DNA from: Ruminococcus sp.
GTDB lineage: Bacteria; Bacillota; Clostridia; Oscillospirales; Acutalibacteraceae
NCBI GenBank assembly: GCA_017380355.1
Contig: JAFOED010000108.1
Coordinates: forward strand, 1-9,782
DNA length: 9,782 nucleotides
Direction: 5' to 3'
Shown: in pieces, positions 1-5,443 of the stretch
Layout of the letters: every line of letters starts with the position of its first letter
Position numbering within the stretch: the stretch's first letter is position 1
Translations under genes and position numbers: made by a program
The notes under the pieces: generated by a model
Databases searched by the model: none
Seen by the model: the letters and a program-made list of their open reading frames with translations, nothing else
What the model was told of the DNA's origin: nothing

Positions 1-48
1 CAACCCCTCAGTCAGCTACGCTGACAGCTCCCCTTGCACAGGGGAGCC
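1..48. repeat. GC-rich double-hairpin palindromic repeat (REP-like), cut by the window edge
   Basis: Two adjacent perfect hairpins stand out from the AT-rich surroundings. The first is GTCAGC-TAC-GCTGAC at 11-25. The second is GCTCCCC-TTGCACA-GGGGAGC at 27-47. The composition and the pairing of a short palindrome with a 'CTCCCC...GGGGAG' hairpin match a dispersed intergenic palindromic repeat that I recall as common in gut Clostridia; that recognition is from memory and unchecked. It probably starts left of base 1. No coding potential is apparent. It could act as an RNA-stabilising or terminator-like structure at the 3' end of a gene outside the window. Confidence 0.6.
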
Positions 49-95
49 TTTCCCTTGTATCATTTGTATTTCTTTTTATCGTTTAACCTTTTGGG

Positions 96-120
96 AACCA
101 CGCGACTATCGCGTGGTTTT
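96..120 (+). terminator. Probable Rho-independent terminator for a plus-strand gene left of the window
   Basis: A perfect 9-bp stem AACCACGCG / CGCGTGGTT (96-104 and 110-118) encloses the loop ACTAT and runs into TTTT (117-120). The T-run lies only on the plus-strand side, so it would stop transcription entering from the left. The T-tract is short, so termination may be weak. It sits tail to tail with the minus-strand terminator at 129-158, implying a convergent gene beyond the left edge. Confidence 0.5.
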
Positions 121-128
121 CATTATAC

Positions 129-158
129 AAAAAATCCCGACACATCTGTATCGGGATT
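129..158 (-). terminator. Rho-independent terminator of the metF-metH operon
   Basis: Read on the minus strand, an 8-bp perfect stem AATCCCGA / TCGGGATT (plus-strand arms 133-140 and 151-158, 10-nt loop) is followed by a run of six T (plus-strand A at 129-134). It begins 9 nt after the stop codon of the small membrane protein at 168. It therefore marks the end of the five-gene minus-strand operon. Confidence 0.85.
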
Positions 159-167
159 GATTTATTA

Positions 168-473
168 TTACCAGCTTCCGACCCAACCGCTGAACAAAAA
201 GAATGTCACTACGAACACGCAGACGCTCACAACGGCAGATACGGAATTTAAAATTATGTGCTTTTTGCTTTCGTTTGCATAAGCGATATTTGCAAAAGTA
301 AAAAGAAACGCGATTATATGCGACACCACAACTAAAGGTGACAAATACAGTATAGTAATAACCCATGTACCGTCCCAATTATCAAGTCGCAGTAAATTAA
401 GAGCCATTGTTAATAGTGCGAATATCCACATTAAACCTGACACTATGTAGTTAATTATCGTTGATATTTTCAC
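168..473 (-). CDS. Small three-helix membrane protein of unknown function
   Basis: I do not recognise this protein. It is very hydrophobic, with three likely membrane helices at about residues 6-28, 36-65 and 73-95. Short charged stretches separate them (LRLDNWDG near 28-35, NESKK near 67-71), and the tail ends in W. It has no cysteine pairs, catalytic motif or signal-peptidase site. I chose the GTG at 473 (101 residues) because AAGGTGAT, a good match to the 16S anti-Shine-Dalgarno complement, lies at 485-478 just before it. The in-frame GTG at 482, three codons earlier, has no ribosome binding site. The gene starts 10 nt after the rluA-type stop and ends 9 nt before the terminator, so it is the last gene of the methionine operon. 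Co-transcription does not by itself show a role in methionine or folate metabolism. Confidence 0.7.
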   Translation of the reverse strand: MKISTIINYIVSGLMWIFALLTMALNLLRLDNWDGTWVITILYLSPLVVVSHIIAFLFTFANIAYANESKKHIILNSVSAVVSVCVFVVTFFLFSGWVGSW

Positions 474-477
474 AGCA

Positions 478-485
478 ATCACCTT
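478..485 (-). promoter_or_regulatory. Ribosome binding site that decides the start of the membrane protein
   Basis: On the minus strand AAGGTGAT overlaps the last two bases of the pseudouridine synthase stop codon and ends 4 nt before the GTG at 473. The upstream candidate GTG (482-480) lies inside this motif and has no purine-rich sequence ahead of it, so 473 is the better start. The overlap suggests translational coupling to the upstream gene. Confidence 0.55.
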
Positions 486-1152
486 ATATCATACTAAAAA
501 CTTCGCTTTTCGGCTCACTCGTAATTCTGATTTCTTCGTGTGTAAGCGGATGTATAAAGCTTATCTCACTTGACCACAGCGCAATTTCTTTTGCGCTTAC
601 ATTTGAGCCGTACTTTCTGTCGCCGATAAGCGGGTGTTTACGCGACGCAAACTGTACTCTTATCTGGTGTGTTCTGCCCGTGAAGAGCTTCACCCTGACT
701 TTAAACGCTTGTGTACCACCAACCTCTGCCGTGCTGAGCGTTTCATAGCTGAGCTTTGCTTTCTTGACTCCTCGTCGCTCACGCTTTACAGTAAAGGTTT
801 TATTCTTACCTTTATCGTGGTAGAGCAAGTCCTCGAAAACTCCCTGTGTGTCCTGTAATTCTCCCTCACAAACCGCAGTATACACCTTAGAAAAGCCACC
901 ACTTTGGATGAGCGCACTCATCTTCCCTGCCGCACTCTTGGTTTTAGCAAGAACTAACGCTCCTGCTGTTGTTTTATCGAGTCGATGTAGCACGAAAACT
1001 TCAGCTTTCTCGCCATTTTCCTTTAGATACTCAGATACATCATCACATATAGAGCGTGTGTTCTCGTTTCCTTGTGACAGCACACCGTATGGCTTTTCAA
1101 CCGCTATTAGATGCTCGTCTTCAAACAGCACTTTAAGTTTATTATCATTCAC
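484..1152 (-). CDS. RluA-family RNA pseudouridine synthase
   Basis: This enzyme converts specific uridines in rRNA or tRNA to pseudouridine in the cytoplasm. From the GTG start it is 222 residues. The RluA-type signature HRLDKTTAGALVLAK is at 56-70, with D59 as the expected catalytic aspartate. The second conserved block, TGRTHQIRVQFASRKHPLIG, is at 158-177, followed by GDRKYG. There is no N-terminal S4 domain, so it resembles the short RluA class rather than RluC/RluD; the exact target cannot be told from sequence. The start is GTG 1152, because AGGAG lies 7 nt upstream of it. The in-frame ATG at 1170 (228 residues) would place that motif inside the coding region. The first 8 nt overlap the 3' end of metH, indicating translational coupling. 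Residue 15 (H in DEHLIAVEKP) begins the usual conserved N-terminal strand, so nothing is missing. Confidence 0.92.
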   Translation of the reverse strand: MNDNKLKVLFEDEHLIAVEKPYGVLSQGNENTRSICDDVSEYLKENGEKAEVFVLHRLDKTTAGALVLAKTKSAAGKMSALIQSGGFSKVYTAVCEGELQDTQGVFEDLLYHDKGKNKTFTVKRERRGVKKAKLSYETLSTAEVGGTQAFKVRVKLFTGRTHQIRVQFASRKHPLIGDRKYGSNVSAKEIALWSSEISFIHPLTHEEIRITSEPKSEVFSMI

Positions 1153-3532
1153 CGAACTGCTCCTGTGCATAGCGCACAGCCTCCATAGCGTCCTTGCAGT
1201 AATGTGACGCATTTATCATATCCGCATACTCTTTATTAAGCACCGCACCGCCGACGAAAACCTTGCACTGTGGTGCTTTTTCGTTTAAGAGTTTAATCGT
1301 TTCTTCCATCGCAGTAACAGTCGTTGTCATAAGCGCAGAAAGACCACACAGAGTGATATTATACTTGCTAACAGCTTCTAAAATCTCCTGTGGTTTAACG
1401 TCTTTTCCAAGGTCGATGACATCAAATCCGTAGTTTTCGAGCAACACCTTTACGATGTTCTTTCCGATGTCGTGAATGTCACCCTCGACTGTTGCGAGCA
1501 CGATTTTGTTTTCGCTCTTTTCTTTTTCGTCGTTCATCGCTTCCTTAACAGCTGAGAAAGCTCCTTTTGCCGCCTCGGCACTCATCAGAAGCTGTGGTAA
1601 GAATACAGTATTTTTCTCGAAACCCTCGCCCACTTTGTTGAGAGCAGGGATAATCATTTCGTTAACAATAGTAAGCGGATTTTCGCTTTTTGTAAGCTCT
1701 TTTGCTATATCGTACGCTTTCGCAGTAAAGCCCTTTTCGATAGCAAATGTGAGAGTCATATCTTCGTCGGTTTTGCTGTTACTAACGCTTTGCTCTTCAC
1801 CACTTGCAAAAGCAATATAGCTTTCAAAATTATCGTCATAACCTTTAAGCGCACAAAAACTCATATACGCCTGCTTCATCATTTTTGACATCGGGTTCAT
1901 GATAGCAGAGCTTAGCCCGTTTTCAAAACAAAGTGTCAGGAAACTTGAATTGAGCATCTCTCTGTTAGGTAAACCAAACGAAATATTTGACACACCTAAA
2001 ATGGTATTAACACCCAAATCATGTGTAAGTTTTCTTACTGAATCTATTGTCACCTGTGCGCTGTTTTTGTCTGAACTTACTGACATCGCAAGCGCATCGA
2101 CAACGATATCCTTTTTATCAATACCGTATTTTTTTGCTTCTGCGATGATTTTTTCTGCGATTTTTACTCGCTCATCTGCTGTAGCAGGGATGCCGTTTTC
2201 ATCTAAAGTTAGCGCTACCACAACACCGCCGTACTTCTTAACGAGTGGGAATACACTATCCATACTACTGCGTTTTCCGTTTACGGAGTTTATCATCGGC
2301 TTACCGTTACAAACACGCATCGCTTGTTCTAAAGCACTCGCATCTGAACTATCGAGCTGAATAGGTAAATCGCTGACCGCCTGAACAGCACACAGAACGT
2401 CTTTGAGCATTTTTACTTCGTCGATTTCAGGCAGACCGACGTTAATATCAAGCACGTGTGCTCCGTTTTGTTGCTGTAAAACTGCCTCACTTAAGATATA
2501 GTCGAGCTCGTTATCTCTTAACGCCTGCTTTAGCTTTGGTTTACCTGTCGGGTTGATTCTCTCGCCGACAATAACTGGCTTTTTATCAAACAAGACCGCG
2601 TGTGTGTACGATGACACAACGGTGTAATCTTTCTTCTCTACAGGCTTTACAGCCATTCCTTTTGTTAAGTTTACAGTGGCTTTTATATACTCAGGTGTTG
2701 TGCCACAACATCCGCCTAAGCCGTGCACTCCAAGCTCTAAAATCTCTTTCATCGCGAGTGCAAACTCGTTTTCGTCGATATCGTAAACTGTCTTTCCGTC
2801 AACGTTTTTCGGCATACCTGCGTTAGGGCTGACAACAATAGGAAGCGAGCTGTATTTTACAAATTTTTCAGCGATTTTCTTCATCTGATGTGGACCTAAA
2901 CCACAGTTGATACCGATAGCGTCTGCCTTCATACCCTCGAGCATAGCGACAACCGACAAAACGTCGGCTCCTGTCATAAGGCTCTCTTTTTCATCAAAAG
3001 CGACAGTTACAAACACAGGAAGAGATGTGTTCTCTTTTGCAGCAAGAAGCGCTGCTTTTGCTTCGTATGTATCGCTCATAGTCTCAATAATTATGAGGTC
3101 AGCACCCGCTTTTTCACCGAGTATCATTGTCTTTGCAAACGCAGTTACCGCATCCTCAAATTCAATCTCGCCAAGCGGTTTTAAGAGCTTACCAGTTGGA
3201 CCGACAGACAGCGCTACGTAAGCATCCTCACCCTTTACTTTTCCTGAAAGCTCAATAGCTTTTTTTGCGTTTTCTACACCGCTTGCGACAAGCTCCTCTA
3301 AAGAGTATTCGCACTCGTCGATTTTGAGCTCATTTGCACCGAAGGTGTTTGTTGTGATAACCTGTGCACCTGCTTCTAAATAAGCTTTATGCAAACCGAT
3401 TACTTTATCAGCATTTGTGATATTCCACTTTTCAGGCATCATACCGGACTCAAGCCCCATTTTAATGAGCGATGAGCCTAAACCTCCGTCTATATATAAA
3501 ATCCCATTATTTATTCTCTCGATTACGTTCAT
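1145..3532 (-). CDS. metH: Cobalamin-dependent methionine synthase lacking the reactivation domain
   Basis: It transfers the methyl group of 5-methyl-THF through cob(I)alamin to homocysteine, giving methionine and THF in the cytosol. Three modules are visible in 795 residues. Residues 1-290 are the zinc homocysteine-methyltransferase barrel, with ligands C210 (GINCGLGP) and C275/C276 (GLGGCCGTTP). Residues about 318-570 are the pterin-binding barrel (VGERINPTGK at 322-331, DINVG at 362-366). From about 590 to 670 is the helical cap, then the B12-binding domain with GDIHDIGKN at 684-692, where H687 is the expected cobalt ligand. The protein stops at the end of the B12 domain. E. coli MetH, about 1,230 residues, continues into a SAM-binding reactivation domain; here that is a separate gene, 4 nt upstream. 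The ATG start at 3532 has GGGGAG 7 nt before it, formed by the last codons of that gene. No frameshift is seen, so this is a natural split form rather than a truncation. Confidence 0.96.
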   Translation of the reverse strand: MNVIERINNGILYIDGGLGSSLIKMGLESGMMPEKWNITNADKVIGLHKAYLEAGAQVITTNTFGANELKIDECEYSLEELVASGVENAKKAIELSGKVKGEDAYVALSVGPTGKLLKPLGEIEFEDAVTAFAKTMILGEKAGADLIIIETMSDTYEAKAALLAAKENTSLPVFVTVAFDEKESLMTGADVLSVVAMLEGMKADAIGINCGLGPHQMKKIAEKFVKYSSLPIVVSPNAGMPKNVDGKTVYDIDENEFALAMKEILELGVHGLGGCCGTTPEYIKATVNLTKGMAVKPVEKKDYTVVSSYTHAVLFDKKPVIVGERINPTGKPKLKQALRDNELDYILSEAVLQQQNGAHVLDINVGLPEIDEVKMLKDVLCAVQAVSDLPIQLDSSDASALEQAMRVCNGKPMINSVNGKRSSMDSVFPLVKKYGGVVVALTLDENGIPATADERVKIAEKIIAEAKKYGIDKKDIVVDALAMSVSSDKNSAQVTIDSVRKLTHDLGVNTILGVSNISFGLPNREMLNSSFLTLCFENGLSSAIMNPMSKMMKQAYMSFCALKGYDDNFESYIAFASGEEQSVSNSKTDEDMTLTFAIEKGFTAKAYDIAKELTKSENPLTIVNEMIIPALNKVGEGFEKNTVFLPQLLMSAEAAKGAFSAVKEAMNDEKEKSENKIVLATVEGDIHDIGKNIVKVLLENYGFDVIDLGKDVKPQEILEAVSKYNITLCGLSALMTTTVTAMEETIKLLNEKAPQCKVFVGGAVLNKEYADMINASHYCKDAMEAVRYAQEQFGE
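1160..1164 (-). promoter_or_regulatory. Shine-Dalgarno AGGAG setting the GTG start of the pseudouridine synthase
   Basis: Minus-strand AGGAG is followed by 7 nt (CAGTTCG) and then GTG at 1152-1150. It lies within the last codons of metH, whose TGA is at 1147-1145. The upstream ATG at 1170 has no comparable motif in the preceding bases. This supports the shorter 222-residue product and coupling to metH translation. Confidence 0.75.
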
Positions 3533-3536
3533 AATA

Positions 3537-4157
3537 TTACTCCCCGTAACTACTGCTTTTTATTCCGACTATAGCCGACACCGACTTTCTCGGTATCATA
3601 GTAAATTTCTTTGAAAGTGTAACTCCGACTTTTCTTGTTGCGTCACACACATCTATAACCTGCTTCTGAGTACTTATATCGAGATCACCGTACCCCGGAG
3701 AAAAACGCGGTGCTGTATCCGCATCAAAATCCGCTTCGAACTTATCGCAAAGGGTATCACAGAAAGCTTCAATCGCAGCAGACGCTACAGCATCCAGCAC
3801 TAGTGCTCTGCTCACCTGTGTACTTGAGTACTTGTGTATCAGCCTGTCAACCCCAAGCGATGTAGTCGCAACAAACACCAAGGCTTTTTCGCATCCGCTT
3901 AAGTTCTTTTTTAGGTTCTCGCTACAGAGCACCATATCATCAGAAAAGCTAATAGATTTTTCCTCAGTTTTCAGATCAAACATTCTGTAGCACGCTTTAT
4001 ACGATACGTAAGTCTGAAATTCGTTTATACAGTCGTCTAGTAACTCTTCGATTTCTTTAGTCGCTTCTCCTCTGACTTTGAGAAATCTCAGCACAAGTTT
4101 CTTGTCTATATTCACTTTTTCTGCATCGACTAAAAAAGTCATCACTGCCTTATCCAT
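3537..4157 (-). CDS. Stand-alone methionine synthase reactivation-domain protein
   Basis: This 206-residue protein resembles the C-terminal activation domain of MetH, which binds S-adenosylmethionine and remethylates oxidised cob(II)alamin. The family marks are RFSPGYGDLDISTQ at 151-164, equivalent to the RxxPGY SAM-binding loop, and MIPRKSVSAIVG at 187-198, the conserved 'P-x-x-SVS-x-x-G' end of the domain. The N-terminal 60 residues are helical and could help docking. In clostridia and Thermotoga-like bacteria MetH is often split this way. The gene lies between metF and metH, 41 nt after the metF stop and 4 nt before metH, which fits a dedicated partner of the truncated MetH. The ATG start at 4157 is preceded by AGGGTGA about 4 nt upstream. 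The electron donor for reactivation is not encoded here. I am confident of the family; activity as a separate subunit is inferred. Confidence 0.9.
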   Translation of the reverse strand: MDKAVMTFLVDAEKVNIDKKLVLRFLKVRGEATKEIEELLDDCINEFQTYVSYKACYRMFDLKTEEKSISFSDDMVLCSENLKKNLSGCEKALVFVATTSLGVDRLIHKYSSTQVSRALVLDAVASAAIEAFCDTLCDKFEADFDADTAPRFSPGYGDLDISTQKQVIDVCDATRKVGVTLSKKFTMIPRKSVSAIVGIKSSSYGE

Positions 4158-4198
4158 ACTTTCACCCTGCAGTAGTTATATGCAAAAAACTATTAAAA

Positions 4199-5059
4199 TT
4201 ACTTAAAAATCTCACTTAAGTTTTCTTTGATTTTCTGTGCAACGTGTGGCTTATTCATCGAGTAAACGTGCACAGCGTTAATACCGTTTGCAAACAAATC
4301 GATAATCTGCTCTGTGGCATACGCGATACCTGCCTGCTCCATCGCTTTCGGGTCATCAGAAAAACGCTCAACAATTCTCTTGAATCTGTCAGGAAGCACA
4401 GCACCCGACAACTCACAGCTACGCTTAATCTGTCTGCCGTTTGTCACAGGCATAATACCAGGAATCACAGGCACCATGATACCCGCACTTCTTACTCTTA
4501 AAAGATATTTGTAGAAAAGGTCGTTATCAAAAAACATCTGTGTTGTCAGAAAATCGCATCCGCACTCAACCTTGTGTTTCAAGTACATAAGGTCATCTTT
4601 TTCAGAAAGTGACTCGACGTGCTTTTCAGGATAACACGCGCCACCGACACAGAAATCACCCTGCTCTTTTATGAATGACACAAGCTCGCTTGCGTATTTA
4701 AAATCCCAGCTTTGTGGCTGTGTACCTGCAGGGATATCACCACGAAGTGCGAGGATGTTCTCAATCCCGTTTGCTTTAAGCTCAGAAAGTTTTTCTTTAA
4801 TACTCTCTTTTGTTGAGCACACACAGGTCAGATGAGCAAGCGGAGTGACCCCTTTATCCAAGATACTCTTTGCAATCTCGACGGTGTATTTCGCAGTAGA
4901 TCCACCTGCACCGTATGTAACGCTCATAAAATCAGGGCTCAGCTGTGCAATACTCATCGCAGCCGAAGACACAACGTCGAAATTATCCTGTGTTTTCGGA
5001 GGAAACACCTCAAACGACAGCGACAGTTTATCTCTGTTAATAATTTCTTTAACCTTCAC
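4199..5059 (-). CDS. metF: 5,10-methylenetetrahydrofolate reductase
   Basis: A cytosolic flavoprotein that reduces 5,10-methylene-THF to 5-methyl-THF, the methyl donor for MetH. At 286 residues it has the usual bacterial MetF length. Visible family motifs are LSFEVFPPKT at 14-23, with E17 as the expected catalytic glutamate (Glu28 in E. coli). SVTYGAGGST at 46-55, HLTCV at 76-80, LALRGD at 103-108 (D108, flavin and folate region) and TQMFFD at 173-178 (Q174, folate contact) follow. The start is GTG 5059, preceded by GGGTGAT with 5 nt spacing. It is the first gene of the operon, about 35 nt downstream of the predicted transcription start. No metV-type zinc partner or rnfC-like gene is next to it, so it is probably the ordinary NAD(P)H- or FADH2-type enzyme. 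The electron donor cannot be told from sequence. Confidence 0.96.
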   Translation of the reverse strand: MKVKEIINRDKLSLSFEVFPPKTQDNFDVVSSAAMSIAQLSPDFMSVTYGAGGSTAKYTVEIAKSILDKGVTPLAHLTCVCSTKESIKEKLSELKANGIENILALRGDIPAGTQPQSWDFKYASELVSFIKEQGDFCVGGACYPEKHVESLSEKDDLMYLKHKVECGCDFLTTQMFFDNDLFYKYLLRVRSAGIMVPVIPGIMPVTNGRQIKRSCELSGAVLPDRFKRIVERFSDDPKAMEQAGIAYATEQIIDLFANGINAVHVYSMNKPHVAQKIKENLSEIFK

Positions 5060-5100
5060 GAAAAATCACCCGTTTCACCAGTTTATCTTTATAACAAGAT

Positions 5101-5129
5101 ATTATATCACACATTTTATCGCTTTACAA
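5101..5129 (-). promoter_or_regulatory. Sigma-A promoter of the metF-metH operon
   Basis: On the minus strand TTGTAA (plus 5124-5129) is separated by exactly 17 nt from a perfect TATAAT (plus 5101-5106). Transcription should begin near 5094, giving a leader of about 35 nt before the metF GTG. That is too short for a SAM riboswitch or T-box. The -35 box lies 3 bp from the first direct repeat at 5133, so that repeat overlaps the region where an upstream activator would bind. Confidence 0.75.
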
Positions 5130-5132
5130 GAG

Positions 5133-5170
5133 AGAAGTGCCGAGGTGCGTAGCCCTCACAAAGTCGAGGT
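5133..5170. repeat. 38-bp intergenic direct repeat, copy 1
   Basis: Bases 5133-5170 match 5267-5304 at 37 of 38 positions, with one G/A difference at 5166/5300. The copies are offset by 134 bp. Each contains an imperfect hairpin, GAGGTGCGTAGCCCTC (here 5142-5157), whose tip is GC-GTA-GC. On the minus strand this reads GCTACGC, the same tip as the REP-like hairpin at 11-25. It is more GC-rich than the promoter DNA on both sides. No coding function is apparent, and with a 96-bp spacer it is not a CRISPR. It looks like part of a dispersed palindromic or MITE-like element. Confidence 0.8.
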
Positions 5171-5172
5171 CG

Positions 5173-5224
5173 AGTCTGTATTTTTGAAGTTGACAAAGTC
5201 AACGCAAAAAATCAATGCGAGACT
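5173..5224. other. Nested palindromic segment between the two direct repeats
   Basis: AGTCT (5173-5177) and AGACT (5220-5224) can pair and enclose two hairpins. One is the perfect GTTGAC-AAA-GTCAAC at 5189-5203. The other is CGCA/TGCG around an A-rich loop (5203-5206 and 5216-5219), sharing one base with the first. A wider arm pair, GTCGAG (5169-5174) and CTCGAC (5259-5264), spans most of the inter-repeat DNA. The segment also contains an imperfect direct repeat beginning CGAG(T/A)CTGT at 5171 and 5218. These symmetries suggest a structured mobile repeat rather than plain promoter DNA; its function is unknown. Confidence 0.55.
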
Positions 5225-5266
5225 GTGGACTTTTGAGGATCAGCGCAGCACAACGAGGCTCGACAC

Positions 5267-5304
5267 AGAAGTGCCGAGGTGCGTAGCCCTCACAAAGTCA
5301 AGGT
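5267..5304. repeat. 38-bp intergenic direct repeat, copy 2
   Basis: This is the second copy of the repeat at 5133-5170, in the same orientation, with its hairpin at 5276-5291. The match ends at 5304. Beyond it come a tandem TATACGC doublet (5315-5328) and the 13-bp palindrome ACGCTTGAAGCGT (5325-5337). After those is an A/T-rich tract (5338-5370) that could act as an UP element for the plus-strand promoter at 5373. Together with copy 1 and the promoters this accounts for the gene-free stretch 5060-5443. Confidence 0.8.
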
Positions 5305-5372
5305 AAGTATTTGGTATACGCTATACGCTTGAAGCGTCAAATAAAGACTTATAAATTTTATAAAAATTTATA

Positions 5373-5401
5373 TTGTTTTGAATGATGTATAGTGCTATAA
5401 T
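5373..5401 (+). promoter_or_regulatory. Promoter of the dockerin-protein gene
   Basis: TTGTTT (5373-5378), 17 nt, then a perfect TATAAT (5396-5401). An A/T-rich tract lies just upstream. Transcription would begin near 5408, about 36 nt before the GTG at 5444. The -35 box is weak (3 of 6), so UP-element help or an activator is possible. Confidence 0.65.
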
Positions 5402-5443
5402 ACGCTGTATAATTATTGATAATTTTTATAAGGAGTTGTTTTT

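Noticed and set aside
106..378. 90-codon minus-strand open frame overlapping the membrane-protein gene and the terminator
   Set aside because: It crosses the operon terminator hairpin and overlaps the better supported 168-473 gene in another frame.
1899..2360. 153-codon open frame antisense to metH
   Set aside because: It lies wholly inside the strongly supported metH gene, has biased low-complexity composition typical of antisense shadows, and no ribosome binding site was seen.
1145..3532. metH as a truncated pseudogene, since it is about 430 residues shorter than E. coli MetH
   Set aside because: The missing domain is an intact separate gene 4 nt upstream, the frame is open with all zinc and cobalamin motifs, and downstream translation is coupled to its natural stop.
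5133..5304. Possible short CRISPR array from two identical repeats
   Set aside because: Only two copies, a 96-bp spacer that itself contains inverted repeats, and no cas gene nearby.
4845..5306. Plus-strand open frame reading across metF antisense and the direct repeats
   Set aside because: It is mostly antisense to metF and its tail is repeat DNA; it has no ribosome binding site or recognisable protein.
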